From NCBI GenBank assembly GCA_019426215.1, contig CM033399.1:31071022-31135021 (forward strand): a DNA stretch of 64,000 nucleotides, written 5' to 3'. Below the pieces are notes generated by a model. It made no database searches. It was given only the letters and a program-made list of their open reading frames with translations, and was not told where the DNA came from. Positions 11,889-23,735 of the stretch are shown piece after piece; within the stretch, counting starts at the first letter, position 1, and the number at the start of each line of letters is the position of its first letter. The DNA comes from Buddleja alternifolia. Taxonomy: Eukaryota > Streptophyta > Magnoliopsida > Lamiales > Scrophulariaceae. The translations under genes were made by a program, and so were the position numbers.

Positions 11889-13006
11889 GAAGGGGCTAAG
11901 GATACATCATTATCTACTCTCTCGACAAGAATTCCACTAGCACTTCTAGAGAGTAAATCCACTATCAAACTACGAAAGAGTTGATCCCATCATTGTGGGT
12001 ACGTAGGCAGCTTGCCTATAGCGAGTGCAGTTTATACATTCTTCAACCCATCACCTAGTTTGTCGTGTGTTAGGTCAGGATTCCCTCCCACATGTCAAAA
12101 CACGTGATATTCACATACGTACAATTTCACCTCGCATCAGATATAAATTAAATTTTGTCTAGTTTTTTAAATTTACTTGTTATTTGTTTAACCTTTATGT
12201 TTTAGTTTTTAAAATAGATCGAAAATATTATCTCTTTTCCTATTTTAACCTAAAAAGAATTGTATAATATTAAAAAAAATACTCATCTTGATATCCATGG
12301 CGTGTCGAATGTTTCAAACTTTATGTCGGATACAGTATTCAGAATTTCTCTTTTCTTTTTATTTTTGAACACTTCAAAAAAGGTCCGATTACCGTACCAA
12401 GGAGTATCCATATAGGATACGAGTACGACATGAATACGATACTGCACGGGGTCATTTTGAGAGTTTCCGTGCATATAGATCCAGTCCAATAAAACCTAAA
12501 CCTAGCCCAAGACTTCGATTATTATTGGAGGGTGGCTGGATGGGGCCATAACCATAAGCCCATCGAAACTTTACAATTTAGACTAACATATCATGATATC
12601 AAGCCCGTTTACAAAGTGCTACATTTTAAGATTAGTTAAAAAAAAAATGCTAAATGTTGGAATAAGTTAAAAAAGTGCCATAAGAAAATGTTAGTATAAC
12701 TTATTTGCAAAATTGTTGAAAATTTGAAAAAAAAAAAAAGAAGCAGAAATTGCTAGAAGTACATTTGGACTTATTTTTCATTTAACTAATCTTCTCCGAA
12801 CATGTCGATGTAGTTCCTCTCTCTACATGCTCCATGCAAGCTCCTCCGATTCTCTCTCCACCACCTTTTTGTTTCGTCTTCCACTCATAATTGTAGATAT
12901 TTTGGAGTCCGACAACCTATTATGTTGATGTGTCTTTGTTCAATGATTGTGTTCGCTAAGGGCACAAATGAGGAGCCAAGCACAAGGACTATTAACAAAG
13001 TTATCC
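11889..13006. other. Intergenic, no gene recognised
   Basis: No supported ORF. The stretch 11980-12120 (GGGTACGTAGGCAGCTTGCC near 11997) resembles transcribed parts of plant LTRs, but no LTR ends could be paired. The stretch 12280-12480 holds repeats of GATAC/GTATCC character like decayed interspersed repeats. The remainder is AT-rich. Confidence 0.4.
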
Positions 13007-13015
13007 AAGTCATAC

Positions 13016-13192
13016 GGAAAATTCTATGATGGATTCGTTCCATTGGTCCTAATGTATTAAACACCACACATTTGGGTTGGGGTGGGTGGTTTGTATCAGC
13101 CACCACCTATGTTTTTACCACCCACCCTAACATAAATATGTGTTGTTTAAGGTAGCAGGACCAACGGGATGAGACTGGCATAGAATTACCCC
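13016..13192. mobile_element. Foldback MITE, Mutator-type, with 9-10 bp target duplication
   Basis: The arms (13016-13090 and 13125-13192) pair over about 65-70 bp: AATTCTATG, ATTGGTCCT, TTAAACA, CACA and GGGTGGGTGGT blocks match in order. Flanks are CAAGTCATAC (13006-13015) and CAACTCATAC (about 13192-13201), 9 of 10 identical. The 177-bp element has no coding capacity. Confidence 0.8.
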
Positions 13193-13667
13193 AACTCATA
13201 CTAAACGAGTTTATCTTATATGTTTATAGATACTATATTTGACTACTTTAATATTATTGTTTAAATCTTCTTTTCAAGGAATAATAACTTAAAATGGGTG
13301 GCTTGAGTTTTGTAAATTGTTTTACAAGGCAAGTCAAATATTTAAACCGTTTATGCTCATTAATTCCGTTCAAACTTGTATTATTGAATCACATGTATAT
13401 AGTTACATGAGAGAGAATACAAGAAAATCATAAACTATAAAGAAGGCAAAAGATGAACATGGTAATAAGAATACTAGTCTAACTAGAAAAACAATAATAA
13501 TACTAGTCTAACTAAAAAAACAATAATAATATCTAACACTCATTATATCTTGCTCATAAATAATTAAACAATCTCTTGTATCCTTGATACAAATAGCAAA
13601 GAAGTCATCACAAACATACAAGAAGACACTTTTACGCACCAACATTTTGAGATGATCTTATGAATCC

Positions 13668-14155
13668 GACATAAACTTGAGTTACTGTGGAAATTGTGGA
13701 AGGTGATCATCTGTCACACTTGAAGGTAGGGACGGAGCCAGGGGACTGGTGGGGGCACCCGTCACCCTCAGGTTTGAGAAATTTATATTTTCACCCTATA
13801 ATCTTGTGTATTTGGAATCCTCCCCCCCCCCCCCCCCCCCCCACCCCCACCAAGTATTAAAATATCAAGTTTTGCACCTTTTTTATATATATTCATCCCC
13901 CAACCAAAGTTTCTGGCTTTGTCTCTGCTTGGAGGGAGGCTAACAAAGTTGTGGATATGTTAGTTAATCTGGGGCACAACCATGATAGGGCCATTCTATA
14001 CGATCCCCCACCGGTTATCAATGACATACTTGATCAAGATAGTGCTGGCAATACTTGGATTAGGCCTACGACCTGCAACCTGGGTTTATCAGGTTAGGTC
14101 TTAGGGTAGCACATTCCCCCTAAAATTAAAATAAATAAATAAATAATAGTAATCA
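13668..14155 (+). pseudogene. LINE ORF2 RNase H C-terminal remnant, split by a MITE
   Basis: Left of the MITE the frame reads LELLWKLWKVIICHT. Right of it the frame continues REANKVVDMLVNLGHNHDR and then about 30 more residues to a stop near 14095. This is the C-terminal part of the RNase H domain found at the end of plant L1-type LINE ORF2 (consensus HT.REAN..AD.LAN.G). The catalytic Asp of the REANKVVD block is kept. An AAATAAATAAAT tail at 14125-14150 looks like the LINE 3' end. Upstream ORF2 is missing, so this is a 5'-truncated copy. Confidence 0.7.
13727..13927. mobile_element. hAT-type MITE inserted in LINE RNase H
   Basis: Left end TAGGGACGGAGCCAG pairs with the reverse complement of the right end, CAGAGACAAAGCCAG. 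Flanking 8-mers CTTGAAGG (13719-13726) and CTTGGAGG (13928-13935) differ at one position, fitting a hAT 8-bp target duplication. The body contains a run of about 21 C (13822-13842). Removing the element and one duplication copy restores the LINE reading frame. Confidence 0.8.
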
Positions 14156-14783
14156 AACAGTGTAATATTTGGTGTGGTTTGAGTATTATTTGAGTTGTTC
14201 ATAACAACTAGACACATAGGGAAATAACTATTAAGAGTATCAATTTCCTCATCATTTTTTCGAAACGACCAAACAAGTTCAGTTTTTGTATTGCTCTGAT
14301 TGTGTTTTCTATTTCCTTGCATTTATCTTTCATCACCAAATTTATGAACCGAATAGAGCTTTACTGCCTTCTGCTGTATGTTGTAACTCGCTACAACTAT
14401 TAACTCCAGGGTACAAAGCCATTTGGCATAATTGTATCTTAATTCACGCTAAATGAAAATTATATTCAAAATGAACATAATGGTCATATAACTATAATCC
14501 ACTCGAGTATATAAATAAGCCAACTACAGTACAAGTATGTAACTTTAATTGAACATTATTGATTTACATGTAACAAATCTTAGTCCCTCACCTCCTTTAT
14601 ATACACAAAAAAATAGGTTATTCTTAACCAGTCCCGAGACTAGCCAGTCCGAGAATATTTTGGCTCTTAACCATATGAATCATGTGCCGGCCCATACATA
14701 AACGACCAAATTATCCGGAAACCGACTAACAATTCACCCCGCAAAATGTACAAATAATGCTATTGAGGAAAATAACAAAACAC
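14155..14783. other. Downstream region of the RING-H2 gene
   Basis: No protein-coding signal is seen in either strand. The part nearest 14783 is expected to hold the 3'UTR of the minus-strand RING-H2 gene, but no convincing poly(A) signal could be assigned. Confidence 0.35.
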
Positions 14784-17700
14784 CTAACGATGATCCGATG
14801 TTGTTGACGAGGAAGACGAAGATAACGACGTGGACGAAAAAGGCGTGGCTACCGAGCTCTCTGGTGAATTCCTACACAAAGGGCAAGTGCCATTGAGCTT
14901 AAGCCACTCATCTATGCAATCAGCATGAAAATAGTGATTGCATTCAGGAAGACTCCTTAGAGTCTCTTTAGGTTGGTAATCACTTAGGCAAATAGGACAA
15001 GTTCCATCATTTGGCTCGGGTAGCCGACGGCTTTCCCCTAGAACCGTCTTAGGGTACGACTCTATAGTGGGTAAATCGAGGCCGCTCGTTGATCTAATGG
15101 AGGGCCGGAGATTGGAAGTCGTGGTGGGGAGCTCGGTGTCTAGGTGGCGCCGGATGTTGAAAGCCCTAATCATGCCACAAGCGTAACATGCGAGGCCAAT
15201 GATGCATAATAGTCCTGGTATTCCGACGCCAATTATTATACCGTATTTGGCACTTCTAGGAAGACCTGTTTAAACAAGCGTATAAATAAGCATATTGTAA
15301 TAATTTCATGCCATAAAATGACATGTATTTGATAGATATTGTACAAATTAATTTATCCAAGTGATATTAATTGAAAAAAAAAATGAAGGCTAGCCGATAT
15401 CATCAGAATAGGTCGAGCCGGAAGAGATATTAAGTTATTAACACTATATTTAGAATTTAAGATTCTAGAGGAAAATTAAAGGCAAAAGCATAGAAAATTA
15501 AATTCCATCTCGTTTTCTTTTTGTACAAAGTAAACATTTTTTTGATTATTTTTAGATGTGATTTGATCAGGGTAGAGAACAAATAAATATATCGTATAAA
15601 TCCAACATAGATTTCAATATCTCATAATATATTCAATATTAATTCATATTTTCTTCAAATCTTTAAATAAAAGATTTTCTTTATATTTCTTTCCTTAAAT
15701 TCAAATATCACCAACCAGAAAGAGGCAATAGCTTATAATCCATCTAAACCTACGCTAGCACATAATCTAACATCGATTCTTACACACACGAAAGCACCAT
15801 ACATATGCAAAATGATGGTTATGATAAACAATATAAGCTTTCTTTATATATGAAATATTATACACTTGTATGACTGATGATTCTGAATGGTAACCTTAAG
15901 AAAATTTCATTTTTGGTCTTTTTAGAACTTCGCTCGTTTCAATTTTAGTTTTATTGGACTTCAAATTGCAACTTTAGTCACATAAGACAGAAAAAGTTGC
16001 ATTTTTGGTCTGAACAGTCTATTTTAACAAAAAAACGTCAAATAGGACTAAAAGTGCAATTTTTTTTGTCTGTCCAATATATGACTCTAATAATGCGTGG
16101 ATCTCAATCATTTTTTTTCATTGAAAAAATTATACTTTTGATCAAAAAAATAGACTTTTGGGATCAAAAGTATAATTTTTTCAATTCTATGAGACTAAAG
16201 TAGTAATTTGAAGTCCAACAAAACTAAAATTAAAACGCGCAAATTCCTATAAAACCACGAATGAAATTTTCCCGGTAACCTAAACTTTCATCCCAACTCA
16301 ATCGCACCGCCCTAAAGGACCCATTTTAAATAAAAAGGTGTATTCTACTTTAATAAAAAGAAAAGGAAGAATAAGACGTAAAGAAACAAAAAAAAAAGTG
16401 CCGGACATTCAAAAAAATTCTTCTTTGTTTGGACTATTTTTTTTTCTTTTGGTAATTTTTGTTTGAATGATTTCATTCAATAAAATAAAAATCATTAGCA
16501 TCGTACTAAATAAATGACATGTTTTCTTCCCAAAAAAAATTTGGATTAGGTGAAATTTACAATGACTACCAAATGACAATAACTTAATCGCTAAGACAAA
16601 TTCTATTTGTCAAAACTTGTTAAAATATAATTCTATATCTTAGCTTAATGAGTGCGATTCCACCAACATGGAAATAAGTCTTAGTTCCGATTGAATCAAA
16701 CAGTATAAGTAGATTAACGTCATCACAAAATATATCTACTAATAATTACACATCAAGAGAGGGGTCGGCGTGTAATTTTCCTTTTTTTAACAGTAACGAG
16801 ATTATTGTTTGATTCTTGTTCAAAGGTTCAATCATTCATACACTACATTCCAAACTAAAGAAGTCAACAACTAACAATTTAAAGAATCTTATCTCATATT
16901 AATACTTTATATTTTTCGTGTGTTGCCTGAATATGTTCAGCAATTACATTACGTTTATATATTTGACTCGTCAAAATATTTTATTTAATTTAAGCCACGG
17001 CAGCTTTATTTATTGGTCCAGTTAACATCAAAATAGCACACTAAAGTAGATTAATTTGGCCACCAACAACTTAAGTCGGCAGCTCATAAATTTTTGCTCT
17101 CTAGACTATAGTAAAAGATTCAAGTTCAAATATAATTTATTCAATTCAAGTACTCCCTAATGTATTAGATACATTAAATATACTATAGAAATTAAATTAA
17201 GCTCACGAACTTCTTGCAAGTTAATTATCAATAATTATTAGACTCGAGATTAGTCCTATGAATTGTTAAGTACATACGAGTTTACAAGAACTCAATAAAT
17301 TAAATAGAAAAATCGAATAAAGAATTTGCAACCCTAATTTACTCGTACATATTATCTCCCCAATCATACTAACTAGTTATTGTTCGTGCAAAAGGCAAGA
17401 TGCTCTAGTTCACTCACAGACTGACATTCAAATTAATCACATAAAAAGTGAATTACACTTATCATGTTATTGATGTATAATATCAAAAAATTGATTAAAT
17501 AAAAGACAAATATATTCATCCCATTGATTGGAAGGTGGGTATGATCGAACATGAAATATAAATTCAATTTAAATTTTTGCCGAATTTAAAGCTAATATTA
17601 TTCAATTGGACAAAGAACACAACAAAAAATTGAAATATCATTTATTGTAAAAATGCTTCTAAATTTAATTACTTTTAAGTTTTTTTTAAGTTTAAAATTA

Positions 17701-18934
17701 TGTCAATTAGACATTGTAAATAACTACCTAAATTGTACATGTTTTATTATTTATTAGAAGATTTTAATTGGCAAAAGTGTGGAACAGTCGCAACTGTTCC
17801 GCGATATTGCAATGAAACTGCAATGATAGTCTCCGCGATGATTGTCGCGACAGTTCCTGAAAGCCATGCTCTCTAGCCTTTACCAGTTAACCAAACTAGC
17901 CATATATAATTAAATACCTTTATCCCCGGGAACAGCTTTATACCTTGTTTGGCGACATGAACTCTAATCTTGGAATTGGAAAATAGCTAATTAAATAACT
18001 CGTCAAAGGACCAATGATATGAAAATTTTAGATTCTACTCCACCGATATCATGATTATTTCTCTACTTTCAAATTGTTCTTAATTAAATATAATAATTGT
18101 TGATTATTATAAATTGTTTTTATTTGATATTCATAACTTCGATGTTCGCTAAGAAAAAATCACTCAAGATAAAACATTAATTTCAGCAAATGTTCCAAAG
18201 ATGAATTCATAAAACCAAAACTCACCAGATCTAGAAGGCCTATAGCAACCAATTTCCAGACCGGAATCGCTTCTAAACCCGCACAACCCGCCCGAATTCT
18301 CACAGTCCCAGCACTCGGGTTCCCTCCAAACCAGCTCAAGATCATCCCTCAAATCCATCGGCGACCAATAAAACTGCGACGCCGACCACTGCATTGGCAC
18401 CACAACGCTCTCAATCCGCCGGCACGCCGCCGGCACCTGAACCGCCGCCGACGAACGCGAATTCATAGCCAAAACGGTGTAGTTTCGACCACTCATGCAA
18501 AACAGAGGCGTGTAACGGGTCGACCCGTAGTCCGTATAATCAAAGGAGCAGTTCAAGAATGTGTAGCTCCTCATATAAGCGCCCCGGAAGGGCGACCCGG
18601 ACATGGTGAAATTGAGGATCCGATTCGGGAGGCATGAATACGGGTCGTTGATGAATAAGGATTGTGAAGTGTAGTCTATGTGATCTACTACGAACTCGCC
18701 CGATTGTGGGAGGTTGAGAATTGTCTGGTTTTGGGCGTCGCAGTGGAGGTCGAAACCCTGGTACCCGCACCGGGCGGGTTGCCGGTTTCTGATCCGGAAA
18801 GGGAACCGGATTACCGGCCCAAGAGTGGCGTGGCATGAATCGGGTCTGCATGAATTGGCGGATAGGGCTGGAGTTGTGAAGAGAATGAAGATGGAAGAGG
18901 AGAATATGAAGAAGTTTAGAGCTATGGCTTCCAT
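14784..18934 (-). CDS. RING-H2 finger E3 ubiquitin ligase, ATL20/21/22-like, with GUB_WAK ectodomain
   Basis: Two exons: 18934-18226 and 15265-14784, joined across a 2960-bp GT-AG intron in phase, giving 396 residues. The order is signal peptide ([20 protein letters not shown], first ~25 residues), a Cys-rich GUB_WAK_bind domain ([20 protein letters not shown] through [13 protein letters not shown]), one membrane span encoded at the start of exon 2 ([20 protein letters not shown]), the GLD motif of ATL proteins ([11 protein letters not shown]), then RING-H2 C-X2-C-X15-C-X1-H-X2-H-X2-C-X10-C-X2-C, and a Ser-rich tail. All eight zinc ligands and the conserved W after the sixth ligand are present. 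The start at 18934 is chosen over an in-frame ATG at 18967 because it puts the signal peptide at the N-terminus. The layout matches the ATL20-22 subgroup of plasma-membrane or endomembrane E3 ligases; the pectin-binding role of the ectodomain is inferred from the domain family. A MULE-type MITE sits in the intron. Confidence 0.93.
15898..16273. mobile_element. MULE-type MITE in the RING-H2 gene intron
   Basis: Long terminal inverted repeats of over 80 bp: the left end AAGAAAATTTCATT pairs with the reverse complement of the right end GGGAAAATTTCATT, and TTTTAGTTTT.TTGGACTTCAAATT is shared further in. Target duplication: GGTAACCTT (15889-15897) and GGTAACCTA (16274-16282), 8 of 9. Length 376 bp, non-coding. 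It is inside the intron, away from both splice sites. Confidence 0.88.
17781..17857. repeat. Compact 77-base inverted-repeat structure in intron
   Basis: GGAACAGTCGC (17781-17791) pairs with GCGACAGTTCC (17847-17857) at 10 of 11. Alternatively, GGAACAGT (17781-17788) and ACTGTTCC (17793-17800) form a perfect 8-bp hairpin with loop CGCA. The stretch is clearly GC-richer than the surrounding intron. Function unknown. Confidence 0.5.
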
Positions 18935-19082
18935 TTGGGTTGTGTAATAAAATTCGTTGTTTTTCATTTTTATTTGTTGATCTAAGTTGCGTATCTCTAA
19001 AATATAGATATAGCTTACGGTGGGTGAAATTTATTTATTTAAATGAAAAGGGACCGCTAATTGGTGTAGTTATGTGTATGAT

Positions 19083-19339
19083 GGGGTAATTACACTCACA
19101 CCTCCTCAATATTGGGTATTGGGGTAATTACACAAATCTTTCCTCACTAATTGATAATTATATACACACCCCTTCAGGGGTCTATTTGTAAGGTTTATAA
19201 GGGGTTCAGTTGTAAGAATTGTTGAACAGACATGCGGTGCAATTGTAAAAAATCTTTAACATGAGGGAGTGTGTTTGTAATTATCAATTAGTGAAAGAAA
19301 GTTTGTGTAATTATCTCATAGTGTGAGTGTAATTATCCC
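19083..19339. mobile_element. MITE with long TIRs, family also present at 22980
   Basis: The left arm GGGGTAATTACACTCACAC pairs with the reverse complement of the right end, GGGATAATTACACTCACAC; the pairing continues through TAATTACACAAA and CACTAATTGATAATTA. Length about 257 bp. No clear target duplication. The central part (TCTATTTGTAAGGTTTA) is shared with the element at 22980-23216. Confidence 0.7.
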
Positions 19340-19359
19340 TATATATTAATACGGATGAA

Positions 19360-19690
19360 AAACGAAATAAACTATTCGATACTCGACTCGAGATCGTTCG
19401 GTAAAAACTTGTTTGAGCTCAATTTGTTCACACATCAAATTAAGTTTGACCAACCTTCTGTTTGTTCCATAATTTTTAAGTTTGGCTTGAGTTCAACACG
19501 GTCAATAAAAAAATGATAAAATATAAGCTTAAAAATTAAAGTTACTCGAGTTCAACTCGTATTTGGTTTGCTTAAATCTTGTTTGAATTCGGCTCAATTA
19601 ACAATCAAATTAAGCCCAAACACAAATTCTAAAGCTCGATAATAATTTAAACGAGGTTGAACAACAACTTGTTCGACTTGGCTCGACTCG
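19360..19690. repeat. Degenerate hAT-like repeat rich in GAGCTC/TCGAG motifs
   Basis: CTCGACTCGAG, TTTGAGCTC and GGCTCGACTCG motifs in opposing orientations recall the hAT MITE family seen complete at 45487-46145. The ends are too decayed to define. Confidence 0.35.
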
Positions 19691-19699
19691 TCCCTATTT

Positions 19700-20801
19700 T
19701 GTATATATTAGTATTGATCAAGAGAATTTTTGGGAGGAATTATTATTTTGAATAAAATAGTGGCATCGTGTTATTTGGTGTTTGAACGATCTAGATTAGT
19801 GGAATTTTTGACCAAATAATAATGATTTTTGAAATATCTAGAAAATGGGAATGAATGGAAAATGCGGTGAGTTAAAGATTGAAATGAATTATTTATGTGA
19901 TGGAGGATGGCTTAAGTGAATATATAGCAATTTTAAGGAGGTGTTGTAGATGTTGAAGAACGAAATGAGAGTGGAATATGTAAATTGATAAGAATTAATT
20001 ATTGACAGAGACATTGTTGGATGATGGTCGAGTGGTTTAGAATTTATTCTAGTATAATTTGTTTGGTTAATTGCCAAAAAAAAAAAATGTAATTTGGTTA
20101 GTTACAAGAATTTTGAATTTCTTATGTCCTCCTATCACAAATATTTGTCAATTGTGTGTTCTTTGATTTGAATGAAGATTATAGTCGACTTCTATAGAGT
20201 TTTCACTTCTAACGATGTTAAACTGACAAAAGAAGTGCTTATATTTTGATATGTTTGCAAAATGAACACTACGGTGAAAATATGAGGCAATGGAGGTAAC
20301 AAAGTTGGCACTACTACTTCCCTTTTCATTAGCCAAAAGATTTATTCTCAAAGACAGAATATTTTATTATTTCAATTTTTCATGCTTAAAAATATATAAA
20401 TTAGTTTAAAAGGTGTCTTACTTTGTTCATTAGTAAAATTTAAAGTTCCAAGTTCTGTACTCCTCTAAGTTCGGAATTACCTTTAACTCCCATTTTTCTA
20501 TTTTTGTGGGAGATCCAAAATTATTATTGTCCATTCAATACCAATAATGTCATTTTTCAATTACATCAAACTCAAAAATATAAGGAAATTAAACGACCGG
20601 TGTTTGTGTTGAAACATGCTACATAATTGTGCGTGGAAAATTCCACTCAAGACTCGGAATTGAACTCCAATGTAATTTAGAATGTGAACATGGACGAAGA
20701 CAAGTTTTTTGATTCGATGACGAATACAGATTAAAGGGGGCAAAGTTAGAATTAGGTCTTAGGGAAGTATTTTGAAATTTTATCGTCAGGTAGAAAAAAG
20801 G
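19700..20801. other. Intergenic, nothing recognised
   Basis: AT-rich DNA without supported ORFs, RNA genes or paired repeats on either strand. Confidence 0.4.
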
Positions 20802-21124
20802 AAGAGAAACGTTCGAGAATATGACCAACATATTTACGCTTCTTCTAATTTTGTCCACTGTCGTTAAAATCTTGGTCGTGATTTTTTTTTTGTTTATAAC
20901 CAAGAGTGTCCCCCAACAAGATGTCGGAGACTAATCCCTTCGAGGCAGAGACATCACCGAAAGAGAAACGTTCGAGAATATGACCAACATATTTACGCTT
21001 CTTCTAATTTTGTCCACTGTCGTTAAAATCTTGGTCGTGATTTTTTTTTTTTTTTGTTTATAACCAAGAGTGTCCCCCAACAAGATGTTGGAGACTAATC
21101 CCTTCGAGGCAGAGACATCACCGA
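20802..21124. repeat. Tandem duplication spanning a SINE 3' junction
   Basis: Copy 1 is 20802-20960 (159 bp) and copy 2 is 20961-21124 (164 bp). They differ by one base (GATGTCGG versus GATGTTGG) and a 5-base longer T-run. Each copy holds about 67 bp of old flanking DNA, the SINE target site ATCTTGGTCGTGAT, and the last ~78 bp of the SINE. The near identity means the duplication is recent relative to the SINE. Confidence 0.93.
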
Positions 21125-21239
21125 AGTGGGTACAGACTCTACTAACAAAACCTTTTTCATACACACGGCCAGGGATCGAACCCTGGACAACATGCTTAAG
21201 GAACCCAGCTATCTATCAATTATACTCGACCTTGTTGGT
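21042..21239 (-). mobile_element. tRNA-derived SINE, full length, poly(A)-tailed
   Basis: On the minus strand from 21239: an A-box-like GAGTATAATTGATAG near the 5' end, a good B box GGTTCGATCCC (about 21175), a body, and a poly(A) tail (T-run at 21041-21055). A 14-bp perfect target duplication, ATCTTGGTCGTGAT, flanks it (21028-21041 and 21240-21253). A third copy of the target site at 20869-20882, followed by a partial SINE 3' end (20883-20960), comes from the tandem duplication. Confidence 0.9.
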
Positions 21240-21253
21240 ATCTTGGTCGTGAT

Positions 21254-22979
21254 TGAACATATGAGAAGACCAATTCAGATTTGCAATCAATCTCGAGTCA
21301 TTTTAGCAGCTTCATCTATTTAACTAGTCCGAATAGGATAGCAATCATAGCATTGTCAGATTTTAACCACCGAGTTCAGGATGAATTAGTATGCTTATTC
21401 TACACCAAGCACATCAGAATAACAAACTATGAAGTAAAACATCAGAAACTATTATGTAGTAATTTTGTGATACCCTAATTTTCGACTAAAAAAGACATCA
21501 AAGACCTATTATATTCGCTTTCGTCTCTCTAGGATACATAGAGATGAACAAAAAGCTTTTGGTTATGTCCGTTTAAATTTGATATTCCATTCTTTTGTAT
21601 TGTTTCAGATCTTTCAAATTGAGATCTTAATAATAATCCACTTCAAAGGCAAGAGAGGGCCCTCATGGGGTACCTACTCTTCAGTTTCATATATTAAGAT
21701 TTTCGGTTCTATCGTCTACCCCTAATTTATTCGCAAGGCAAGAGTGTTAAACACTAAATTAAGCAATATAAAAAGGGTGTTTTTGAGCTTGACTCGTTTA
21801 ATAAATGAAGCCATAGATGTTGATTGATGAACTTATTGTATTGATAATAATTGTAATTGTACTAATCTTATAAGTGTACATTTTCATTGATTTGTCTATG
21901 CCAAATAAAAAAGAAGTTAGCCTTCGGAATTGTGTTTTTATGGTTTAACTTTTGCACATAGGTGCAATTTTTTCCTTTCCTCATGCAGTCTATGAAAATG
22001 ATGTGATTTATTTATTTGTTGGTTGTTCATACTTTCATTTTGAATTCTTCAAGCAGTATTTATTTATTTTTCCGCGCCAAACAAACATTGACTAAGTTGG
22101 CAACGACTACAAAAGTGTTAGGAAACAAAATCAAACACACAAAAAAAAACAGGAATTACATGATTCCGCGAATAATGTTTACTTCCATGGTTTTACTAGA
22201 AATTTTAAGGATACTTTTTTAGATACTAATTATAAGGCTACAAAATTTCTGTAATTTTGAAAATTCTCCTCAAAAGATTGGCCTACACTCGCGTTATGAA
22301 AACCCTCCAAACTCGAGTTAGATCAACAATCAAATTCTCTATATAAACTTTTTTTTATATACAGACTCCACAATTCGTCGTATCAATCCATAATTGATGG
22401 TACTGATCAATTCATCGTATCAAATTCGTGTGATTGGGAAATTTTTCTAGAACTCAGTGTTGTATACTAAAAAGTCGAAATTAAATTAAATCAACAGTAA
22501 TACACTGCGTTGATATGGCATAATTCGGCGAATGTTTTGATATACCAAACACTGAACGTACACAAATTTTTCCCGTTTTCTCATTATTTTCTCTAGACAT
22601 CAAATATACTTCCAAGTTTGTAATTCTTTCATTTCATTTTCTTACCTTATCTATCTTTCTCGTTACCACGTATAAACAATTGTGAAATGATAAAATTACA
22701 AGTATCCAACAACAATTACATATCTACTCCGTGAATGATTATACAGTCGTCCATACAAACAGCGACATTTACCAAAGTTTTGATTAGACCATAAATTAGT
22801 GTTGACGAAACTAGTAGGGCAGATACATTATTCAACGACAATTTAATCATAAATAATCCTCATTCATTACCTTCCATTTTGTTGTGTCATTCTTATATAT
22901 GACTTCGTGATATTCAACATTAACGGATTTATAGTTGGGTTCACTTGTAGTCTTACCATATATAGAAGACTTTATTATT
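21254..22979. other. Intergenic, nothing recognised
   Basis: No supported coding region. The ORFs present are short, without known motifs, and have intergenic base composition. No paired repeat ends were found. Confidence 0.4.
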
Positions 22980-23216
22980 GGAAAATTTACGCACAGACCC
23001 CTATTTATTGTGCAATCATCAAAACTCCTTATCACTTATTAAAAACTAACACAATTCCTGAAAGGATCTATTTGTAAGGTTTACCGGTATAAAATTATAA
23101 GAATTTTTAAACGCATAAAGGGTGTAATTGTAAGATATTTTTAATATGAGGGGATGTGTTGGTAATCCCAATACGTGAGGGGAGTTTCTGGTAATAATAC
23201 AATAAATGGGGGAGCC
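22980..23216. mobile_element. Decayed MITE, same family as 19083-19339
   Basis: The left arm (CCCCTATTTATTGTGCAAT, TAACACA) pairs with the reverse complement of the right arm (CCCCCATTTATTGTATTAT, CAACACA). The interior GGATCTATTTGTAAGGTTTA and GGTGTAATTGTAAGATAT match the central part of the 19083 element. More diverged than that copy; ends approximate. Confidence 0.6.
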
Positions 23217-23735
23217 TTATATATTTATATTGATATTTGAAATCTCGTAAAAGAGAACTCCAGTTTGCAATTGTTTGCATAAAGAAAATTGCATTTTTTG
23301 ATTTTATGTGTGACGTTCTACCTACAGAACAAAATAAATAATATAGACTGGAAAGTTTTTGTGTTGTGACTTTTGTACACGTATAATGATATGTGGCCTA
23401 ACTCACTTTGATAAATATTGAATAACATAGTATAGACATTTGATATGGTGACATTATTGTGGTTGTTTCTAATGAACCTCAATAATGAACTAAGTAAAAA
23501 ATAACGTCCAATTTTCTGTAAAAAAAGCTAGTAAAAAACCCGACATTTTTATAAAACGTCAAAATATTATATACATATTTTTTTGTAAATTCGGATTCTA
23601 TAATATAATCTTGATATACTTAAAAGGAACTTATTCTCTTAAACAACATTTCTTTGTTTTTTTTAGATTTGATAATTTTTTTTCTCTCTATATTTTCTCT
23701 CTAACTATCCCTAACGCAAACTTCCTTTTTGGTGC

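Noticed and set aside
13822..13842. C-run as an assembly artefact
   Set aside because: It may be length-uncertain, but it sits inside a MITE with good ends and duplication, so the element call does not depend on it.
18540..18947. Overlapping open frames on both strands across RING-H2 exon 1
   Set aside because: They are alternative-frame shadows of a well supported signal peptide plus GUB_WAK exon.
21160..21200. tRNA gene suggested by a B box
   Set aside because: No cloverleaf or acceptor stem; poly(A) tail and target duplications show a SINE.
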